DNA of 64,000 nt from Pseudomonadota bacterium (GTDB lineage: Bacteria; Pseudomonadota; Gammaproteobacteria; Burkholderiales; Usitatibacteraceae), in the NCBI GenBank assembly GCA_029781595.1, contig JAKOWJ010000351.1:1-64000 (forward strand), in the 5' to 3' direction. The translations under genes were made by a program, and so were the position numbers. Shown piece after piece: positions 50,460 through 62,141 of this stretch. The notes under the pieces are model-generated. The model was not told where the DNA came from. It saw nothing but the letters and a program-made list of their open reading frames with translations, and did not search any database. The first letter of the stretch is position 1, and each line of letters begins with the position of its first letter.

Positions 50460-52735
50460 TCGCCCAGGAGTTGGAAGTCAGCCTGCACATGGCCTTCGTC
50501 GAGGCCCGCCAGAAGCGCCACGAGTTCATCACCGTGGAGCACCTGCTTCTCGCCCTGTGCGACAACCCGTCCGCCTCGGAGGTGCTCAAGGCCTGCGCCG
50601 CCAAGATCGACGAGCTGAAGAAGGCGCTGGCCGACTTCGTCATGCAGCACACCCCCACCGTGGCCGGCACGGGCGAGGTGGACACCCAGCCCACGCTCGG
50701 CTTCCAGCGCGTGATCCAGCGGGCCATCCTGCACGTGCAGTCCTCCGGGAAGAAGGAGGTCACGGGCGCCAACGTGCTCGTGGCGATCTACGGCGAGAAG
50801 GACTCGCACGCGGTCTACTTCCTGCACCAGCAGGGTGTCTCGCGGCTGGACGTCGTGAACTTCATCTCCCACGGCATCACCAAGAACCCGCAGTCGGGCG
50901 GCCGCGAGGAGGGCGAGAGCGCCGAGGAAGGGCAGGAGGCCCCGGGCGCCGGCGGCGCGCTCGAGAGCTTCACGCAGAACCTCAACCAGCTCGCCGTCGA
51001 GGGCAAGATCGACCCGCTCATCGGCCGCGAGGGCGAGCTCGAGCGCGTGATCCAGATCCTGTGCCGCCGGCGCAAGAACAACCCGCTCCTCGTGGGCGAG
51101 GCGGGCGTGGGCAAGACCGCCATCGCCGAGGGGCTCGCCAAGCGCGTCATCGACGGCCAGGTGCCCGAGGTGCTGGGCAAGGCGCAGGTGTACGCGCTCG
51201 ACATGGGCGCGCTCCTGGCGGGCACCAAGTACCGGGGCGACTTCGAGCAGCGCCTGAAGGCGGTGCTCAAGCAGCTCGTCGACAATCCCAACGCCATCCT
51301 CTTCATCGACGAGATCCACACGCTGATCGGCGCGGGCAGCGCCTCGGGCGGCACGCTCGACGCCTCGAACCTGCTCAAGCCCGCCCTTTCCTCGGGCTCG
51401 CTCAAGTGCATCGGCGCGACGACCTACAACGAGTTCCGCGGCATCTTCGAGAAGGACCACGCGCTCTCCCGCCGATTCCAGAAGATCGACGTGAACGAGC
51501 CGTCCATCCAGGAGACGGTGGAGATCCTGCGCGGGCTCAAGAGCCGCTTCGAGTCGCACCACGGCGTGAAGTACACCGCCAACGCCCTCACCACGGCGGC
51601 CGAGCTCTCCGCGCGATACATCAACGACCGGCACCTGCCGGACAAGGCGATCGACGTGATCGACGAGGCGGGCGCCCTGCAGCGCATCCTGCCCAAGTCG
51701 AGGCAGAAGAAGGTGATCGGCAAGCCCGAGATCGAGGAGATCATCGCCAAGATCGCGCGCATCCCGGCCCGGAACGTCTCCTCCGACGACCGCACGCAGC
51801 TGCGCAACCTCGACCGCGACCTGAAGGCCACCGTGTTCGGCCAGGACGCCGCCATCGAGGCCCTGTCGGCCGCGATCAAGATGGCGCGCTCCGGGCTGGG
51901 CAATCCCCAGAAGCCGATCGGCTCGTTCCTCTTCTCCGGCCCCACGGGCGTGGGCAAGACCGAGGTCGCCCGCCAGCTCGCGTTCATCATGGGCGTGGAG
52001 CTCGTGCGCTTCGACATGTCGGAGTACATGGAGCGCCACGCCGTCTCGCGCCTGATCGGCGCGCCGCCGGGCTACGTCGGCTTCGACCAGGGCGGGCTGC
52101 TCACGGAGGCCATCACCAAGCACCCGTACTCGGTGCTGCTGCTCGACGAGATCGAGAAGGCCCACCCGGACATCTTCAACATCCTGCTCCAGGTGATGGA
52201 CCACGGCACGCTCACCGACAACAACGGGCGCAAGGCGGACTTCCGCAACGTCGTCATCGTGATGACGACCAACGCGGGCGCCGAGGGGCTGTCGCGCAAC
52301 GCCATCGGCTTCTCGCCCGAGAAGCGGGCGGGAGACGAGATGGCGGAGATCAAGCGCCTGTTCACGCCGGAGTTCCGCAACCGGCTGGACGCGGTGATCT
52401 CCTTCGCGCCGCTCGACGAGGCCGTGATCCTGCGCGTGGTGGACAAGTTCCTGATGCAGCTCGAGGCCCAGCTCGCGGAGAAGAAGGTCGAGGCCCAGTT
52501 CTCGGAGGCGCTCAAGCGCTACCTCGCCAGGAACGGCTTCGACCCGCTGATGGGCGCGCGCCCCATGGCGAGGCTCATCCAGGACACGATCCGGCGGGCG
52601 CTCGCCGACGAGCTGCTCTTCGGCAAGCTCGCCGGGGGCGGGCGCGTGACGATCGACGTGGACGGCGAAGGCAAGGTGCGCCTCGACATCCCGACGGACG
52701 CGCCCTCCGGGGAGCCCGTGCCGGCCGCGGGCTGA
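50456..52735 (+). CDS. clpA: ATP-dependent protease ATPase subunit ClpA
   Basis: A 759-residue AAA+ unfoldase of ClpAP. The N-domain (1 to about 145) is followed by D1 with Walker A GEAGVGKT (about 214) and D2 with GPTGVGKT (about 495). The ClpP-contact region follows the second ATPase core. GGAGG precedes the ATG at 50456. Together with clpS it forms the N-end-rule module. An upstream in-frame ATG (50354) lies within clpS and is rejected. Confidence 0.97.
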   Translation: MIAQELEVSLHMAFVEARQKRHEFITVEHLLLALCDNPSASEVLKACAAKIDELKKALADFVMQHTPTVAGTGEVDTQPTLGFQRVIQRAILHVQSSGKKEVTGANVLVAIYGEKDSHAVYFLHQQGVSRLDVVNFISHGITKNPQSGGREEGESAEEGQEAPGAGGALESFTQNLNQLAVEGKIDPLIGREGELERVIQILCRRRKNNPLLVGEAGVGKTAIAEGLAKRVIDGQVPEVLGKAQVYALDMGALLAGTKYRGDFEQRLKAVLKQLVDNPNAILFIDEIHTLIGAGSASGGTLDASNLLKPALSSGSLKCIGATTYNEFRGIFEKDHALSRRFQKIDVNEPSIQETVEILRGLKSRFESHHGVKYTANALTTAAELSARYINDRHLPDKAIDVIDEAGALQRILPKSRQKKVIGKPEIEEIIAKIARIPARNVSSDDRTQLRNLDRDLKATVFGQDAAIEALSAAIKMARSGLGNPQKPIGSFLFSGPTGVGKTEVARQLAFIMGVELVRFDMSEYMERHAVSRLIGAPPGYVGFDQGGLLTEAITKHPYSVLLLDEIEKAHPDIFNILLQVMDHGTLTDNNGRKADFRNVVIVMTTNAGAEGLSRNAIGFSPEKRAGDEMAEIKRLFTPEFRNRLDAVISFAPLDEAVILRVVDKFLMQLEAQLAEKKVEAQFSEALKRYLARNGFDPLMGARPMARLIQDTIRRALADELLFGKLAGGGRVTIDVDGEGKVRLDIPTDAPSGEPVPAAG

Positions 52736-52752
52736 TCGCGGACTCGGCCCGC

Positions 52753-52784
52753 GCCGCCGCCCGCCCGGGCGGCGGCGGCGCTTT
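52753..52784 (+). terminator. GC-rich hairpin after clpA
   Basis: GCCGCCGCCCG...CGGGCGGCGGC followed by GGCGCTTTC. The stem is strong but the T tract is short. Confidence 0.4.
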
Positions 52785-52802
52785 CGGCGCTGCCCGCGGC
52801 AG

Positions 52803-52821
52803 CCATTGCATTCGGCAATGG
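52803..52821. promoter_or_regulatory. Inverted repeat upstream of fccA
   Basis: CCATTGC-ATTCG-GCAATGG is a perfect 7-bp inverted repeat in a less GC-rich patch, about 100 bases upstream of the cytochrome gene. It has no T tract, so an operator for a sulfide-responsive or other dimeric regulator is more likely than a terminator. No regulator gene is adjacent. Confidence 0.4.
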
Positions 52822-52922
52822 ATCCCCGCCGGAACTTCGCATCGGATTTACATCGCATCGATCGCCGGATAGTCTCCCCTCGCGCTCCCGAAGCGCGCAT
52901 ACCCCCAGGAGGAGACAAGACC

Positions 52923-53276
52923 ATGCCCGGATTTGCCCGCCTCACCGCGACCTTCGCAACGCTCGCCGCTGGCGGCGCGTTGGCCGCGGACCCGCCCCCC
53001 GCTCCCGCATTTGCCGCATCGAATCTCTCGCCGGCCGGCGTCCGCTCGATGGCCGCCAACTGCGCGGCCTGCCACGGGACGAACGGGCGCGCGGCGCCCG
53101 GCTCGACCCTGTCGGGCCTGGCCGGAAAGCCCCGCGACGAGCTGCTGCTGGCGCTCACGCAGTTCAAGCAGGGCCAGCGGCCCGCCACGCTGATGCACCA
53201 GCTGGCCAAGGGCTACACCGACGAGGAGCTCGCCGCCCTCGCGGATCACTTCGCCCGGCAGGGCCGCGACCGGTGA
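52923..53276 (+). CDS. fccA: Flavocytochrome c sulfide dehydrogenase, cytochrome subunit
   Basis: A 117-residue class I cytochrome c with a signal peptide (1-21, ending ALA) and one heme motif CAACH (Cys47, Cys50, His51); the distal ligand is probably the Met in ATLMHQL. It takes electrons from the FAD of FccB. AGGAGGAGAC precedes the ATG. It is a single-heme form, unlike the diheme FccA of purple sulfur bacteria. Confidence 0.9.
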   Translation: MPGFARLTATFATLAAGGALAADPPPAPAFAASNLSPAGVRSMAANCAACHGTNGRAAPGSTLSGLAGKPRDELLLALTQFKQGQRPATLMHQLAKGYTDEELAALADHFARQGRDR

Positions 53277-53286
53277 GGAGGAGAAC

Positions 53287-54555
53287 ATGATCATCCGCAG
53301 AAGGGAGTTCCTGGCGGCGGGGGCCGCGATGGCGGCCGCGGGCCTCGCGGGCTGCGCCGGGATGCCGGGTGGCGCCTCGAAGGCGAGGGTGGTGGTGGTC
53401 GGCGGCGGCTACGCCGGTGCCACGGCCGCCAAGTACGTGCGCCTGTTCGACCCGTCCATCGAGGTGGTGCTCGTCGAGCCGAACGAGGCGTTCGTCTCGT
53501 GCCCCATCTCCAACCTCGTCCTCGGCGGCTTCCGCACGATCGGCGACATCACCACGCCGTACACGGGCCTTCAGGCCAACCACGGCGTGCGCGTGGTGCG
53601 CGACGCGGCCACCGCCATCGACGCGGAGCGCCGCGAGGTGCGGCTCGCCAGGGGCGAGGTGCTGCGCTACGACCGCGTCATCGTCGCGCCCGGCATCGAG
53701 TTCATCCCCGGGGCGCTGCCGGCGCTCGACACCGCGCAGGGCCAGGAGCAGGTCCTGCACGCGTGGAAGGCCGGAGCGCAGACGGTGGCGCTGCGCCGGC
53801 GGCTCGAGGAGATGCGCGACGGAGGCGTGTACGTCCTCGCCATCCCGGAGGCCCCCTACCGGTGTCCGCCCGGGCCCTACGAGCGCGCCTGCCAGGTGGC
53901 CGCGTACTTCAAGGCCGCCAAGCCCCGCGCCAAGGTGCTCGTGCTCGACGCGAACGCCAACATCACCTCCAAGGGCCCGCTCTTCCGCAAGGCCTGGGAA
54001 TCGCTCTACGCCGGCATCGTCGAGTACCGGCCCCAGAGCAAGGCAGTGGACGTGGACCTGCGCGCCGGCACCGTGAAGCTCGAGCTCGACGACGTCAAGG
54101 GCGACGTGCTGAACGTGATCCCGCCGATGAAGGCCGGGCGCATCGCCGACCCGTACATCACCGCCAACCGGCGCTGGTGCGAGGTGGACTGGCTCACCTT
54201 CGAGTCGAAGGTCGCGCCGGGCGTGCACGTGCTGGGCGACGCCACGCAGAGCGCCCCGGTCATGCCCAAGTCGGGGCACATGGCCAATGCCCACGGCAAG
54301 GCCTGCGCGGCGGCGGTGGTGGCGATGCTCAACGGCCAGGCGCCGAATCCCTCCCCGACGCTCACGAACACCTGCTACAGCTTCGTGTCCCGCACGCAGG
54401 TCGTGCACGTGGCCTCGGTGCACAAGTACGACGCCGCGGCCCGCACGTTCAAGACGGTGCCGGGGGCGGGGGGCGTCTCGGGCGCCGCGAGCGAGATGGA
54501 GGCGGGCCACGCGCACAACTGGGCGCGCAACATCTGGGCGGACACGCTCACCTGA
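53287..54555 (+). CDS. fccB: Flavocytochrome c sulfide dehydrogenase, FAD subunit
   Basis: A 422-residue periplasmic flavoprotein oxidising sulfide. It has a Tat signal (RRREFLAAGA) and the FAD Rossmann motif VVVVGGGYAGATAAKY. Cys72 in SCPISN matches the covalent FAD-binding cysteine, and Cys193 (YRCPPG) with Cys363 (NTCYSF) match the redox-active disulfide. It lies 10 bases after fccA. No other sox genes are in the window, although a rhodanese-heme protein is encoded elsewhere in it. Confidence 0.94.
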   Translation: MIIRRREFLAAGAAMAAAGLAGCAGMPGGASKARVVVVGGGYAGATAAKYVRLFDPSIEVVLVEPNEAFVSCPISNLVLGGFRTIGDITTPYTGLQANHGVRVVRDAATAIDAERREVRLARGEVLRYDRVIVAPGIEFIPGALPALDTAQGQEQVLHAWKAGAQTVALRRRLEEMRDGGVYVLAIPEAPYRCPPGPYERACQVAAYFKAAKPRAKVLVLDANANITSKGPLFRKAWESLYAGIVEYRPQSKAVDVDLRAGTVKLELDDVKGDVLNVIPPMKAGRIADPYITANRRWCEVDWLTFESKVAPGVHVLGDATQSAPVMPKSGHMANAHGKACAAAVVAMLNGQAPNPSPTLTNTCYSFVSRTQVVHVASVHKYDAAARTFKTVPGAGGVSGAASEMEAGHAHNWARNIWADTLT

Positions 54556-54577
54556 GCCGCCGGCCGTCCGGCGCCGA

Positions 54578-54602
54578 GGGCCGCCCGCGGGCGGCCCTTT
54601 TT
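54578..54602 (+). terminator. Intrinsic terminator after fccAB
   Basis: GGGCCGCC-CGCG-GGCGGCCC followed by TTTTT. It is a strong end to the fcc operon. Confidence 0.88.
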
Positions 54603-54735
54603 CATGCCCGGCGGGCGATGCCGCGGGCGCGGCGATTCGCGCATCCAACCGGCGGGCGAACGCGTAAACTCCGGGCGAGCCGACGAGAAAAACGCCCATG
54701 GAACGACTGTCCCGGCCCGGGAAGGCCGCGATCCG

Positions 54736-56055
54736 ATGAGTGCCAAGCGACTCCTGGTGCTGTTTCCCGACGAGTGGGACCGCTCGATGGCCTCCGGCCG
54801 CGCCGGTGGCCACGAGTACCACTTCGCGGGATTCGACCTCTTCCGCTTCCCGGACAACGCGCGCCTCTTCACGTTCGACGTCCTGCGGTTCGTGGACCGC
54901 CTGGCGGACCGCTGGCGCCGCTCGCCGCCGGACGGCATCCTCACCTCCGACGAGCAGTTCGGGCCGGTCGTCGCCGCGCTCCTGGGCGAGCGGCTGGGCC
55001 TGCCGCACACGCCGATCGGCGCCGTGCTCGCCGCGCAGCACAAGTTCTACGCGCGCCAGGCCTTCGCGCGCCTGCTGCCGGAGTGCAACCCCCGCTTCGG
55101 CATCGTCACCCGCGACTTCCGGCGCACCCGCGAGCTTCCGCTGCCCTTCCCGTTCTACGTGAAGCCCGTCAAGGCGGCCTTCTCCGTGCTCGCGAGGCGC
55201 GTGGACACCTGGGAGGCGCTGGAGCGGCACACGCGCTTCTCGTGGTTCGAGCAGGCCATCATCGAGCGGCTGGTCAAGCCCTTCGGCGACGTGATGCGGC
55301 GCCACTCCGATTTCGAGATCGAGCCCTTCAGCATGATCGCCGAGGAGCCCATCGACGGCCGCCAGGTCACCGTCAACGGCTTCGTCCGCGACGGGCGCGT
55401 GACCATGCTGGGCGTCGTGGACTCGCTGATGTTTCCCGGCACCGATCATTTCCAGCGCTTCCAGTACCCGTCGTCGCTGCCTGGCGACTGGCAGGAGGGG
55501 GCCGAGGCCGTGGCGGCGCGCGCGCTCGCCGCGGTGGGCTTCACCCACGGCATGTTCAACGTGGAGCTGAGGGTGTGCGCGAGCACCGGCCACTGCAAGG
55601 TGATCGAGATCAACCCGCGCGCCGCCGGCCAGTTCTACGACCTCTTCGAGCGCGTGGACGGGTACAACCTCTTCGACGCGCTCGTCTCGCTGGAGACGGG
55701 CGACGAGCCCGCGATCCGCCGCCGCGCGGGGCGGGACGCCTGCGCGGCGAGCTTCGTGATGCGCGACTTCGAGGGCAGGGGGCTCGGGCGGTGGCCCTGG
55801 CCGGGGGAGATCGCCCGGCTGCGCGCGAGGCATCCGGGGGCGCGGATCATGATCTATCCCAAGCGCGGCGCCGACCTTCGGCGCGAGATGAAGTGGCTGG
55901 GCAGCTACCGCTACGGCGTGGTGAACCTGGGCGCGGGCACGCCGCGCGAGCTCTTCGCGCAGTACGCGCGCGTGCACGCCGACGTGGGCTTCCACCCGCC
56001 GGGCCACGCCTCGCCGATCGCCGACGCGCTGGCCGAGGAGCCGGCCGCCGACTAG
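54736..56055 (+). CDS. ATP-grasp domain protein of unknown substrate
   Basis: A 439-residue protein. Residues about 100-330 form an ATP-grasp fold: HKFYARQAFARLLPE in the lid region, FYVKPVKAAFS with the ATP-binding Lys, and the metal motif VIEINPRAAGQFYDLF. The C-terminal approximately 100 residues are an accessory domain with a Lys/Arg-rich end. ATP-grasp enzymes join a carboxylate to an amine or thiol. It lies alone after the fcc terminator. The ATG at 54736 gives MSAKRLLVLFPDEWDRSM; an upstream in-frame ATG is unlikely because it overlaps the terminator. Confidence 0.75.
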   Translation: MSAKRLLVLFPDEWDRSMASGRAGGHEYHFAGFDLFRFPDNARLFTFDVLRFVDRLADRWRRSPPDGILTSDEQFGPVVAALLGERLGLPHTPIGAVLAAQHKFYARQAFARLLPECNPRFGIVTRDFRRTRELPLPFPFYVKPVKAAFSVLARRVDTWEALERHTRFSWFEQAIIERLVKPFGDVMRRHSDFEIEPFSMIAEEPIDGRQVTVNGFVRDGRVTMLGVVDSLMFPGTDHFQRFQYPSSLPGDWQEGAEAVAARALAAVGFTHGMFNVELRVCASTGHCKVIEINPRAAGQFYDLFERVDGYNLFDALVSLETGDEPAIRRRAGRDACAASFVMRDFEGRGLGRWPWPGEIARLRARHPGARIMIYPKRGADLRREMKWLGSYRYGVVNLGAGTPRELFAQYARVHADVGFHPPGHASPIADALAEEPAAD

Positions 56056-56067
56056 GCCGTGGCCGCC

Positions 56068-56649
56068 TCAGTCGCGCAGCCAGGCAGCGTCGAAGGCGGG
56101 ATTCGTCTTCGACGTGAGAACGTGGTCGCGCCAGGCGCCGTCGATGAAGAGGTACTCGCGCGCGTAGCCTTCCTTCACGAAGCCCAGGCGCTCGAGGACC
56201 CGCCCGCTGCGCACGTTCTCCGGCCGGTAGTTGGCCATCACGCGGTGCAGCCGCAGCTCCCCGAACGCGTAGGCGAGCGTGGCCGCGAGGGCCTCGTGCA
56301 TCAGGCCCTTGCCCTCGTGGCGCCGCCCCAGCTGGTAGCCGAGCACGCAGGCGCGGAAGGGCCCGCGCACGATCTGCGTGTAGTTGCACGTGCCGATCAC
56401 CACGGCCTCGCCGGGCGCGGGCTCGAGGATGACCCAGCGCGCGGTGGTGCCGGCCTCGAATTCCCTCTCGTAGGCGGGGAGCTGGCGCGCCCAGTGATCG
56501 ACGCCGAAGCCGGCGGCCGGCGGCGGCGGCGACCAGCGGTCCAGGTGGCCGGTGAAGCTCTCCGCGAAGAATCGCGCCATCGCCTCCTCGAGTCCCGGGC
56601 CCGCGATGACGAGCCGCGTGCGAGCCGTGGCGAGCTCGGGCCGGGCCAC
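56068..56649 (-). CDS. GNAT acetyltransferase, RimJ/RimL type
   Basis: A 193-residue N-acetyltransferase with the acetyl-CoA loop YQLGRRHEGKGLMHEAL and the C-terminal VLERLGFVKEGYAREYLFIDGAWRDHVL typical of ribosomal-protein and small-molecule acetylases. It is the last gene of a minus-strand trio after slmA (3 bases away). The substrate is unknown. Confidence 0.88.
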   Translation of the reverse strand: MARPELATARTRLVIAGPGLEEAMARFFAESFTGHLDRWSPPPPAAGFGVDHWARQLPAYEREFEAGTTARWVILEPAPGEAVVIGTCNYTQIVRGPFRACVLGYQLGRRHEGKGLMHEALAATLAYAFGELRLHRVMANYRPENVRSGRVLERLGFVKEGYAREYLFIDGAWRDHVLTSKTNPAFDAAWLRD

Positions 56650-56652
56650 GGC

Positions 56653-57225
56653 TCAGGCCGCGAAGACGCGCCAGTGCTGCGGCCAGCCCTCCGTGGGCGG
56701 GCGGCGGAAGCCGCTCTTGGCGAACAGGTGCCAGCGGCCGAGCACGTAGGCCACCAGCGTGGTCGCGTAGGCGTTCGCGTCCCAGTCCGGCGGGAGCTGG
56801 CCCGCGCCGACCGCGAGCCGCGTGCTCTGGCGAAGGCTCGCCTCGAGCCGGTCGACGAGCTGGTTCACGCGCGCCTGCAGGCGCTCGTCCTCGTTCACCA
56901 GGGCGTCGCCCGTCAGCACGCGCGTCATGCCGGGGTTCTTCTGCGCGAAGCCCAGCAGCGCGACGACGGTGGACTCGACCTGCTTCATGGCGTCCTTCTC
57001 GTCGGCCTGGATCCGGTTCACGAGCGAGAAGAGCGTCTGCTCGATGAAGTCGATGAGGCCCTCGAACATTTGCGCCTTGCTCGCGAAGTGGCGGTAGAGC
57101 GCCGCCTCCGACACGTCAAGTCGCGCGGCCAGCAGCGCCGTGGTGACGCGCTCGGCCTTCGGCTCCTCGAGCATCGAGGCGAGCGTCTGCAGGATCTGGG
57201 CCTTCCGCTCCCCGGTCTTCGCCAT
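56653..57225 (-). CDS. slmA: Nucleoid occlusion factor SlmA
   Basis: A 190-residue TetR-family protein with an HTH at about 25-50 ([31 protein letters not shown]) and a helical FtsZ-binding domain ([13 protein letters not shown]). It keeps the Z-ring off the chromosome. I use the ATG at 57225; the longer in-frame ORF upstream is a shadow of the ATPase gene. Confidence 0.93.
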   Translation of the reverse strand: MAKTGERKAQILQTLASMLEEPKAERVTTALLAARLDVSEAALYRHFASKAQMFEGLIDFIEQTLFSLVNRIQADEKDAMKQVESTVVALLGFAQKNPGMTRVLTGDALVNEDERLQARVNQLVDRLEASLRQSTRLAVGAGQLPPDWDANAYATTLVAYVLGRWHLFAKSGFRRPPTEGWPQHWRVFAA

Positions 57226-57248
57226 GGGTTCTCCCCCTTCGATTGCCG

Positions 57249-58736
57249 TCAGCGCCGCCCGCCGAGGATGGACCCCAGCACGCCGCGGATGATTCGCCGC
57301 CCGAGCTCGCTGCCGATGGCGCGGGCCGCGCTCTTGGCCGCGGCCTCCACGGCCGTCTCCCGCGTCCGGCCCTTCGGGGCCGTCCCGCCAGGCAGGCCCA
57401 GGCCGCCCAGGATCCCGCCCAGCCCCGCCTCCGCCGGGGGCGACTGCGAGGCCTGCGCACGCTCGCCCGCGCGGGCCGCCAGCAGCTCGTAGGCGGACTC
57501 GCGGTCCACCGCCTTCTCGTAGTGCCCGGCGACGAGCGAGCCGGCGATCACGCGCTGGCGCTCCCCGGCGGAAACGGGGCCCAGGCGCGAGCGCGGCGGC
57601 ACCACGAAGGCGCGCTCCACCGGCGCCGGCCGGCCCTTCTCGTCGAGGAAGGACACCAGCGCCTCGCCCACGCCCAGCTCCGTGATCGCCTGCACGACGT
57701 CGAGCGGCGGATTCGGGCGGAACGTGCCGGCCGCGGCCTTCACCGCGGCCTGGTCGCGCGGCGTGTACGCGCGAAGCGCGTGCTGCACGCGGTTGCCCAG
57801 CTGGCCCAGCACCGTGTCGGGCACGTCCAGGGGATTCTGCGTGACGAACCACACGCTCACGCCCTTGGAGCGCACCAGGCGCACGACCTGCTCGATGCGC
57901 TCGAGCAGCTCCTTCGGCGCGTCGTTGAAGAGCAGGTGCGCCTCGTCGAAGAAGAAGGCGAGCCGGGGCTTGTCCGGGTCGCCCACCTCGGGCAGGCGCT
58001 CGAAGAGCTCCGACAGGAGCCACAGCAGCATTGTCGCGTAGACGCGCGGGCTGGCGAGCAGGCGGTCGGCGGCCAGGATGTTGACCACGCCGCGGCCGTC
58101 CACCGACTGCATGAGGTCCTCGAGGTCCAGGGCCGGCTCGCCGAAGAAGCGCTCGCCCCCCTGCGACTCGAGCGCGAGGAGCCCGCGCTGGATGGCCCCG
58201 ACGCTGGCCGCGGAGATGTTGCCGTACTTCGCGCGGAAGGCGGCGGCGTTGTCGGCGGCGTGCTGCAGGAGCGCGCGCAGGTCCTTCAGGTCGAGGAGCG
58301 CGAGCCCGCCGTCGTCCGCGATGCGGAACACGGCCGCCAGGACGCCCGACTGCGTCTCGTTGAGGTCCAGGATGCGCGAGAGCAGCAGCGGTCCCATCTC
58401 CGAGACCGTCGCGCGCACGGGGTGGCCCTGCTCGCCGAAGACGTCCCAGAACGCCACCGGCGCGGCCGCGGGCGCGCGGCCCTCGAGGCCCAGGAGCTTC
58501 TCGCGCTCCGCCACCCTGGCGTTGCCGCCGCCCGGCGCCGCGAGGCCCGCGAGGTCGCCCTTCACGTCCGCGAGGAAGACGGGCACGCCGATGGCGCTCA
58601 GCGACTCGGCGATGGTTTGCAGCGTGACGGTCTTGCCCGTGCCGGTCGCGCCGGCCACGAGGCCGTGGCGGTTGGCCATGCCCGGCAGCAGGCCGAGATC
58701 GACCCGGGATTTCGCGACGACGAGGGGGGGCAGCAC
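57249..58736 (-). CDS. HerA-like ATPase, DUF853 (YjgR) family
   Basis: A 495-residue P-loop ATPase: [17 protein letters not shown] (Walker A at 29-36), FFDEAHLLF (Walker B) and [17 protein letters not shown] Gly-rich disordered tail follows residue 430. HerA-type helicases move on DNA; the role of the YjgR group is unknown. The start is GTG at 58736, since the frame closes shortly upstream. It is the first gene of the trio with slmA and the acetyltransferase. Confidence 0.88.
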   Translation of the reverse strand: MLPPLVVAKSRVDLGLLPGMANRHGLVAGATGTGKTVTLQTIAESLSAIGVPVFLADVKGDLAGLAAPGGGNARVAEREKLLGLEGRAPAAAPVAFWDVFGEQGHPVRATVSEMGPLLLSRILDLNETQSGVLAAVFRIADDGGLALLDLKDLRALLQHAADNAAAFRAKYGNISAASVGAIQRGLLALESQGGERFFGEPALDLEDLMQSVDGRGVVNILAADRLLASPRVYATMLLWLLSELFERLPEVGDPDKPRLAFFFDEAHLLFNDAPKELLERIEQVVRLVRSKGVSVWFVTQNPLDVPDTVLGQLGNRVQHALRAYTPRDQAAVKAAAGTFRPNPPLDVVQAITELGVGEALVSFLDEKGRPAPVERAFVVPPRSRLGPVSAGERQRVIAGSLVAGHYEKAVDRESAYELLAARAGERAQASQSPPAEAGLGGILGGLGLPGGTAPKGRTRETAVEAAAKSAARAIGSELGRRIIRGVLGSILGGRR

Positions 58737-58817
58737 GCGGTCGGGCTCGGGCGGGAAGGCGTTGCGGGGATGTTACCATTGATGCCCCTCCGTATCCGAA
58801 ATCCGAGTCGAAGACCC

Positions 58818-59549
58818 ATGGCAGGCCACAGCAAGTGGGCGAACATCCAGCACCGCAAGGGTCGCCAGGACGCCAAGCGCGGCAAGATCTTCACCCGCCT
58901 CATCAAGGAAATCACCGTCGCCGCGCGCATGGGCGGCGGCGACCCCAACATGAACCCGCGCCTTCGGCTCGCCGTCGACAAGGCGACCGAGCAGAACATG
59001 CCCAAGGACAACATCGAGCGCGCCATCAAGCGCGGCACGGGCGACCTCGACGGCGTGAACTACGAGGAGATGCGCTACGAGGGCTACGGCATCGGCGGCG
59101 CCGCCGTGCTCGTGGACTGCCTGAGCGACAACCGCACCCGCACCGTGGCGGACGTGCGCCACGCGTTCACCAAGTTCGGCGGCAACCTCGGGACGGACGG
59201 CTCGGTGGCCTTCCTCTTCCGTCACTGCGGCCAGCTCGTGTTCGCGCCCGGCACGCCGGAGGACAGGCTCCTCGAGTGCGCGCTGGAGGCGGGCGCCGAG
59301 GACGTGGTGACCAACGACGACGGCTCTCTCGAGGTGATCACGGCTCCCCCGGAGTTCCCGGCGGTGAAGGCCTCGCTCGAGAAGGCGGGCCTTCGCGCCG
59401 AGGTTGCGGAGGTGACGATGAAGCCCGTCTCGGAGACGGCGCTGGCCGGGGAGGACGCGGCGCGCATGCAGAAGCTCCTCGACGCGCTCGAGTCCCTCGA
59501 CGACGTCCAGGAGGTCTACACCACCGCGGTCATGGACGAGGCGGCCTGA
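58818..59549 (+). CDS. yebC: YebC/TACO1-family translation/transcription regulator
   Basis: A 243-residue protein with the family start [20 protein letters not shown] and the core [21 protein letters not shown]. YebC proteins assist translation of polyproline stretches or act as regulators. It heads the ruvCAB-ybgC-tolQRA run, the usual order in many proteobacteria. Confidence 0.96.
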   Translation: MAGHSKWANIQHRKGRQDAKRGKIFTRLIKEITVAARMGGGDPNMNPRLRLAVDKATEQNMPKDNIERAIKRGTGDLDGVNYEEMRYEGYGIGGAAVLVDCLSDNRTRTVADVRHAFTKFGGNLGTDGSVAFLFRHCGQLVFAPGTPEDRLLECALEAGAEDVVTNDDGSLEVITAPPEFPAVKASLEKAGLRAEVAEVTMKPVSETALAGEDAARMQKLLDALESLDDVQEVYTTAVMDEAA

Positions 59550-59562
59550 GGGACCGCCGGCC

Positions 59563-60084
59563 TTGCGCATCCTCGGCATCGACCCCGGGCTGCGGGTCAC
59601 CGGATTCGGGGTCGTGGGCCGCGAGGGCCAGAAGCTCGCCTACGTGACGAGCGGCTGCATCCGCACCCGCGACGGGGGCGACCTGGCCGAGCGCATCGGC
59701 ACCATCCTCGAGGGACTGGCCGAGGTGATCGCCGCGACCCGTCCCGAGCAGGTGGCCATCGAGCAGGTCTTCGTGAACGTGAACGCGAAATCCACCTTGC
59801 TGCTGGGGCAGGCGCGCGGGGCCGCGCTGTCGGCGGCCGTCCTCGCACGCCTGCCGGTGGCCGAGTACACGGCGATGCAGGTGAAGCAGGCCGTCGTCGG
59901 GACGGGGCACGCGCGCAAGGAGCAGGTGCAGGAAATGGTGCGGCGCCTGCTGCACCTGTCGGGACACCCCTCGACCGATGCCGCAGACGCCCTGGCCTGC
60001 GCCATCTGCCATGCGCACGGCGGCCTGGGTCTGGGCGCGCTGCCCACGCGAGGCCGGCGGCTGCGCCGCGGGAGGCTGTCGTGA
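59563..60084 (+). CDS. ruvC: Holliday junction resolvase RuvC
   Basis: A 173-residue endonuclease. Catalytic acids are Asp7 ([15 protein letters not shown]), Glu in [13 protein letters not shown], and the Asp pair in [12 protein letters not shown]. The start is TTG at 59563. The stop overlaps ruvA (GTGA). Confidence 0.96.
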   Translation: MRILGIDPGLRVTGFGVVGREGQKLAYVTSGCIRTRDGGDLAERIGTILEGLAEVIAATRPEQVAIEQVFVNVNAKSTLLLGQARGAALSAAVLARLPVAEYTAMQVKQAVVGTGHARKEQVQEMVRRLLHLSGHPSTDAADALACAICHAHGGLGLGALPTRGRRLRRGRLS

Positions 60085-60649
60085 TCGGCCGCATCGCGGG
60101 CACGCTCGTCGAGAAGAGCCCGCCCCAGGTGGTGGTGTCGGCCCACGGCGTGGGCTACGAGATCGACGTGCCCATGAGCACGTTCTGCAACCTGCCGCGC
60201 ACGGGCGAGGCCGTGGAGCTGCTCACGCACCTGGTGGTCCGCGAGGACGCGCACCTGCTCTTCGGCTTCCTCACGGCGCGCGAGCGCGACGCCTTCCGGC
60301 AGCTCATCAAGGTGAGCGGCGTGGGCCCCAAGGTGGCCCTCGCGGTGCTCTCGGGGCTCACGGTCGAGGACCTCTCGCAGGCCGTGGCCGCCGAGGACGC
60401 CGCCCGCCTCACCCGCGTGCCCGGCATCGGCAAGAAGACGGCCGAGCGACTCGTGCTGGAGCTGCGCGACAAGCTGCCGGCGGTGGCGCCGGCCGCGAGG
60501 TCGGAGGCGCCGCACGCCCCGGACGTCCTCAATGCGCTGCTGGGGCTTGGCTATAATGCGCGCGAGGCGTCGGCCGCCGTCCGCGACCTGCCGCCCGACC
60601 TGGCGCTCGCCGACGCGATCCGCCAGGCACTCAAGGTGCTCGCCAAGCC

Positions 60650-60653
<4 letters not shown>
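60081..60653 (+). CDS. ruvA: Holliday junction DNA helicase subunit RuvA
   Basis: A 190-residue protein with an N-terminal OB fold, two helix-hairpin-helix motifs ([18 protein letters not shown] and [16 protein letters not shown]) and the C-terminal domain binding RuvB. The start is GTG at 60081. It overlaps ruvC and ruvB by 4 bases on each side. Confidence 0.96.
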
Positions 60654-61677
<1,024 letters not shown>

Positions 61678-61681
<4 letters not shown>

Positions 61682-62127
61682 CGCGCATCGCCGTCCGCCC
61701 GGCGCGGCTGCAGCCCGAGCTCTTCACCTACACCTTCCCGGTGCGCGTGTACTTCGAGAACACCGACGCGGGCGGCGTGGTCTACCACGCGGAATACCTG
61801 AAGTTCCTCGAACGGGCCCGCACGGAGTGGCTGCGCCACCTGGGCTTCGACCACCAGGCGCTGGCGAGGAACCATCGGGTGGTTTTCGTGGTCACGCAGG
61901 CGGTGGTGGATTTCCTCAAGCCCGCGCGCCTGGACGACAACGTGGGCGTGAGCGTGCAGCTGGAGTCGCTGGGCAAGGTGCGGTGCGCGTTCGTGCAGGA
62001 GATCCGGCGCGAGGACGACCTGCTCGTGCACGCGAAGGTGTCGGTGGCCTGCGTCTCGGGCGAGCTGTTCAAGCCGGCGGAGATCCCCGAGGCCCTGCGC
62101 CGCAAGATGCAGGCTTCCCTCCCGTAG
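61678..62127 (+). CDS. ybgC: Acyl-CoA thioesterase YbgC
   Basis: A 149-residue hotdog-fold thioesterase of the Tol-Pal cluster. The catalytic Asp is in [25 protein letters not shown]. It lies before tolQ as in most proteobacteria and overlaps ruvB by 4 bases (GTG start). The first 18 residues are an extra N-terminal extension. Confidence 0.93.
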
Positions 62128-62141
62128 AAGGCGCCATTGCC

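Noticed and set aside
60552-60557. A perfect TATAAT inside ruvA
   Set aside because: It is formed by codons of the conserved GLGYNAREA segment of RuvA and lacks a matching -35. ruvB is translationally coupled to ruvA, so an internal promoter is not needed.
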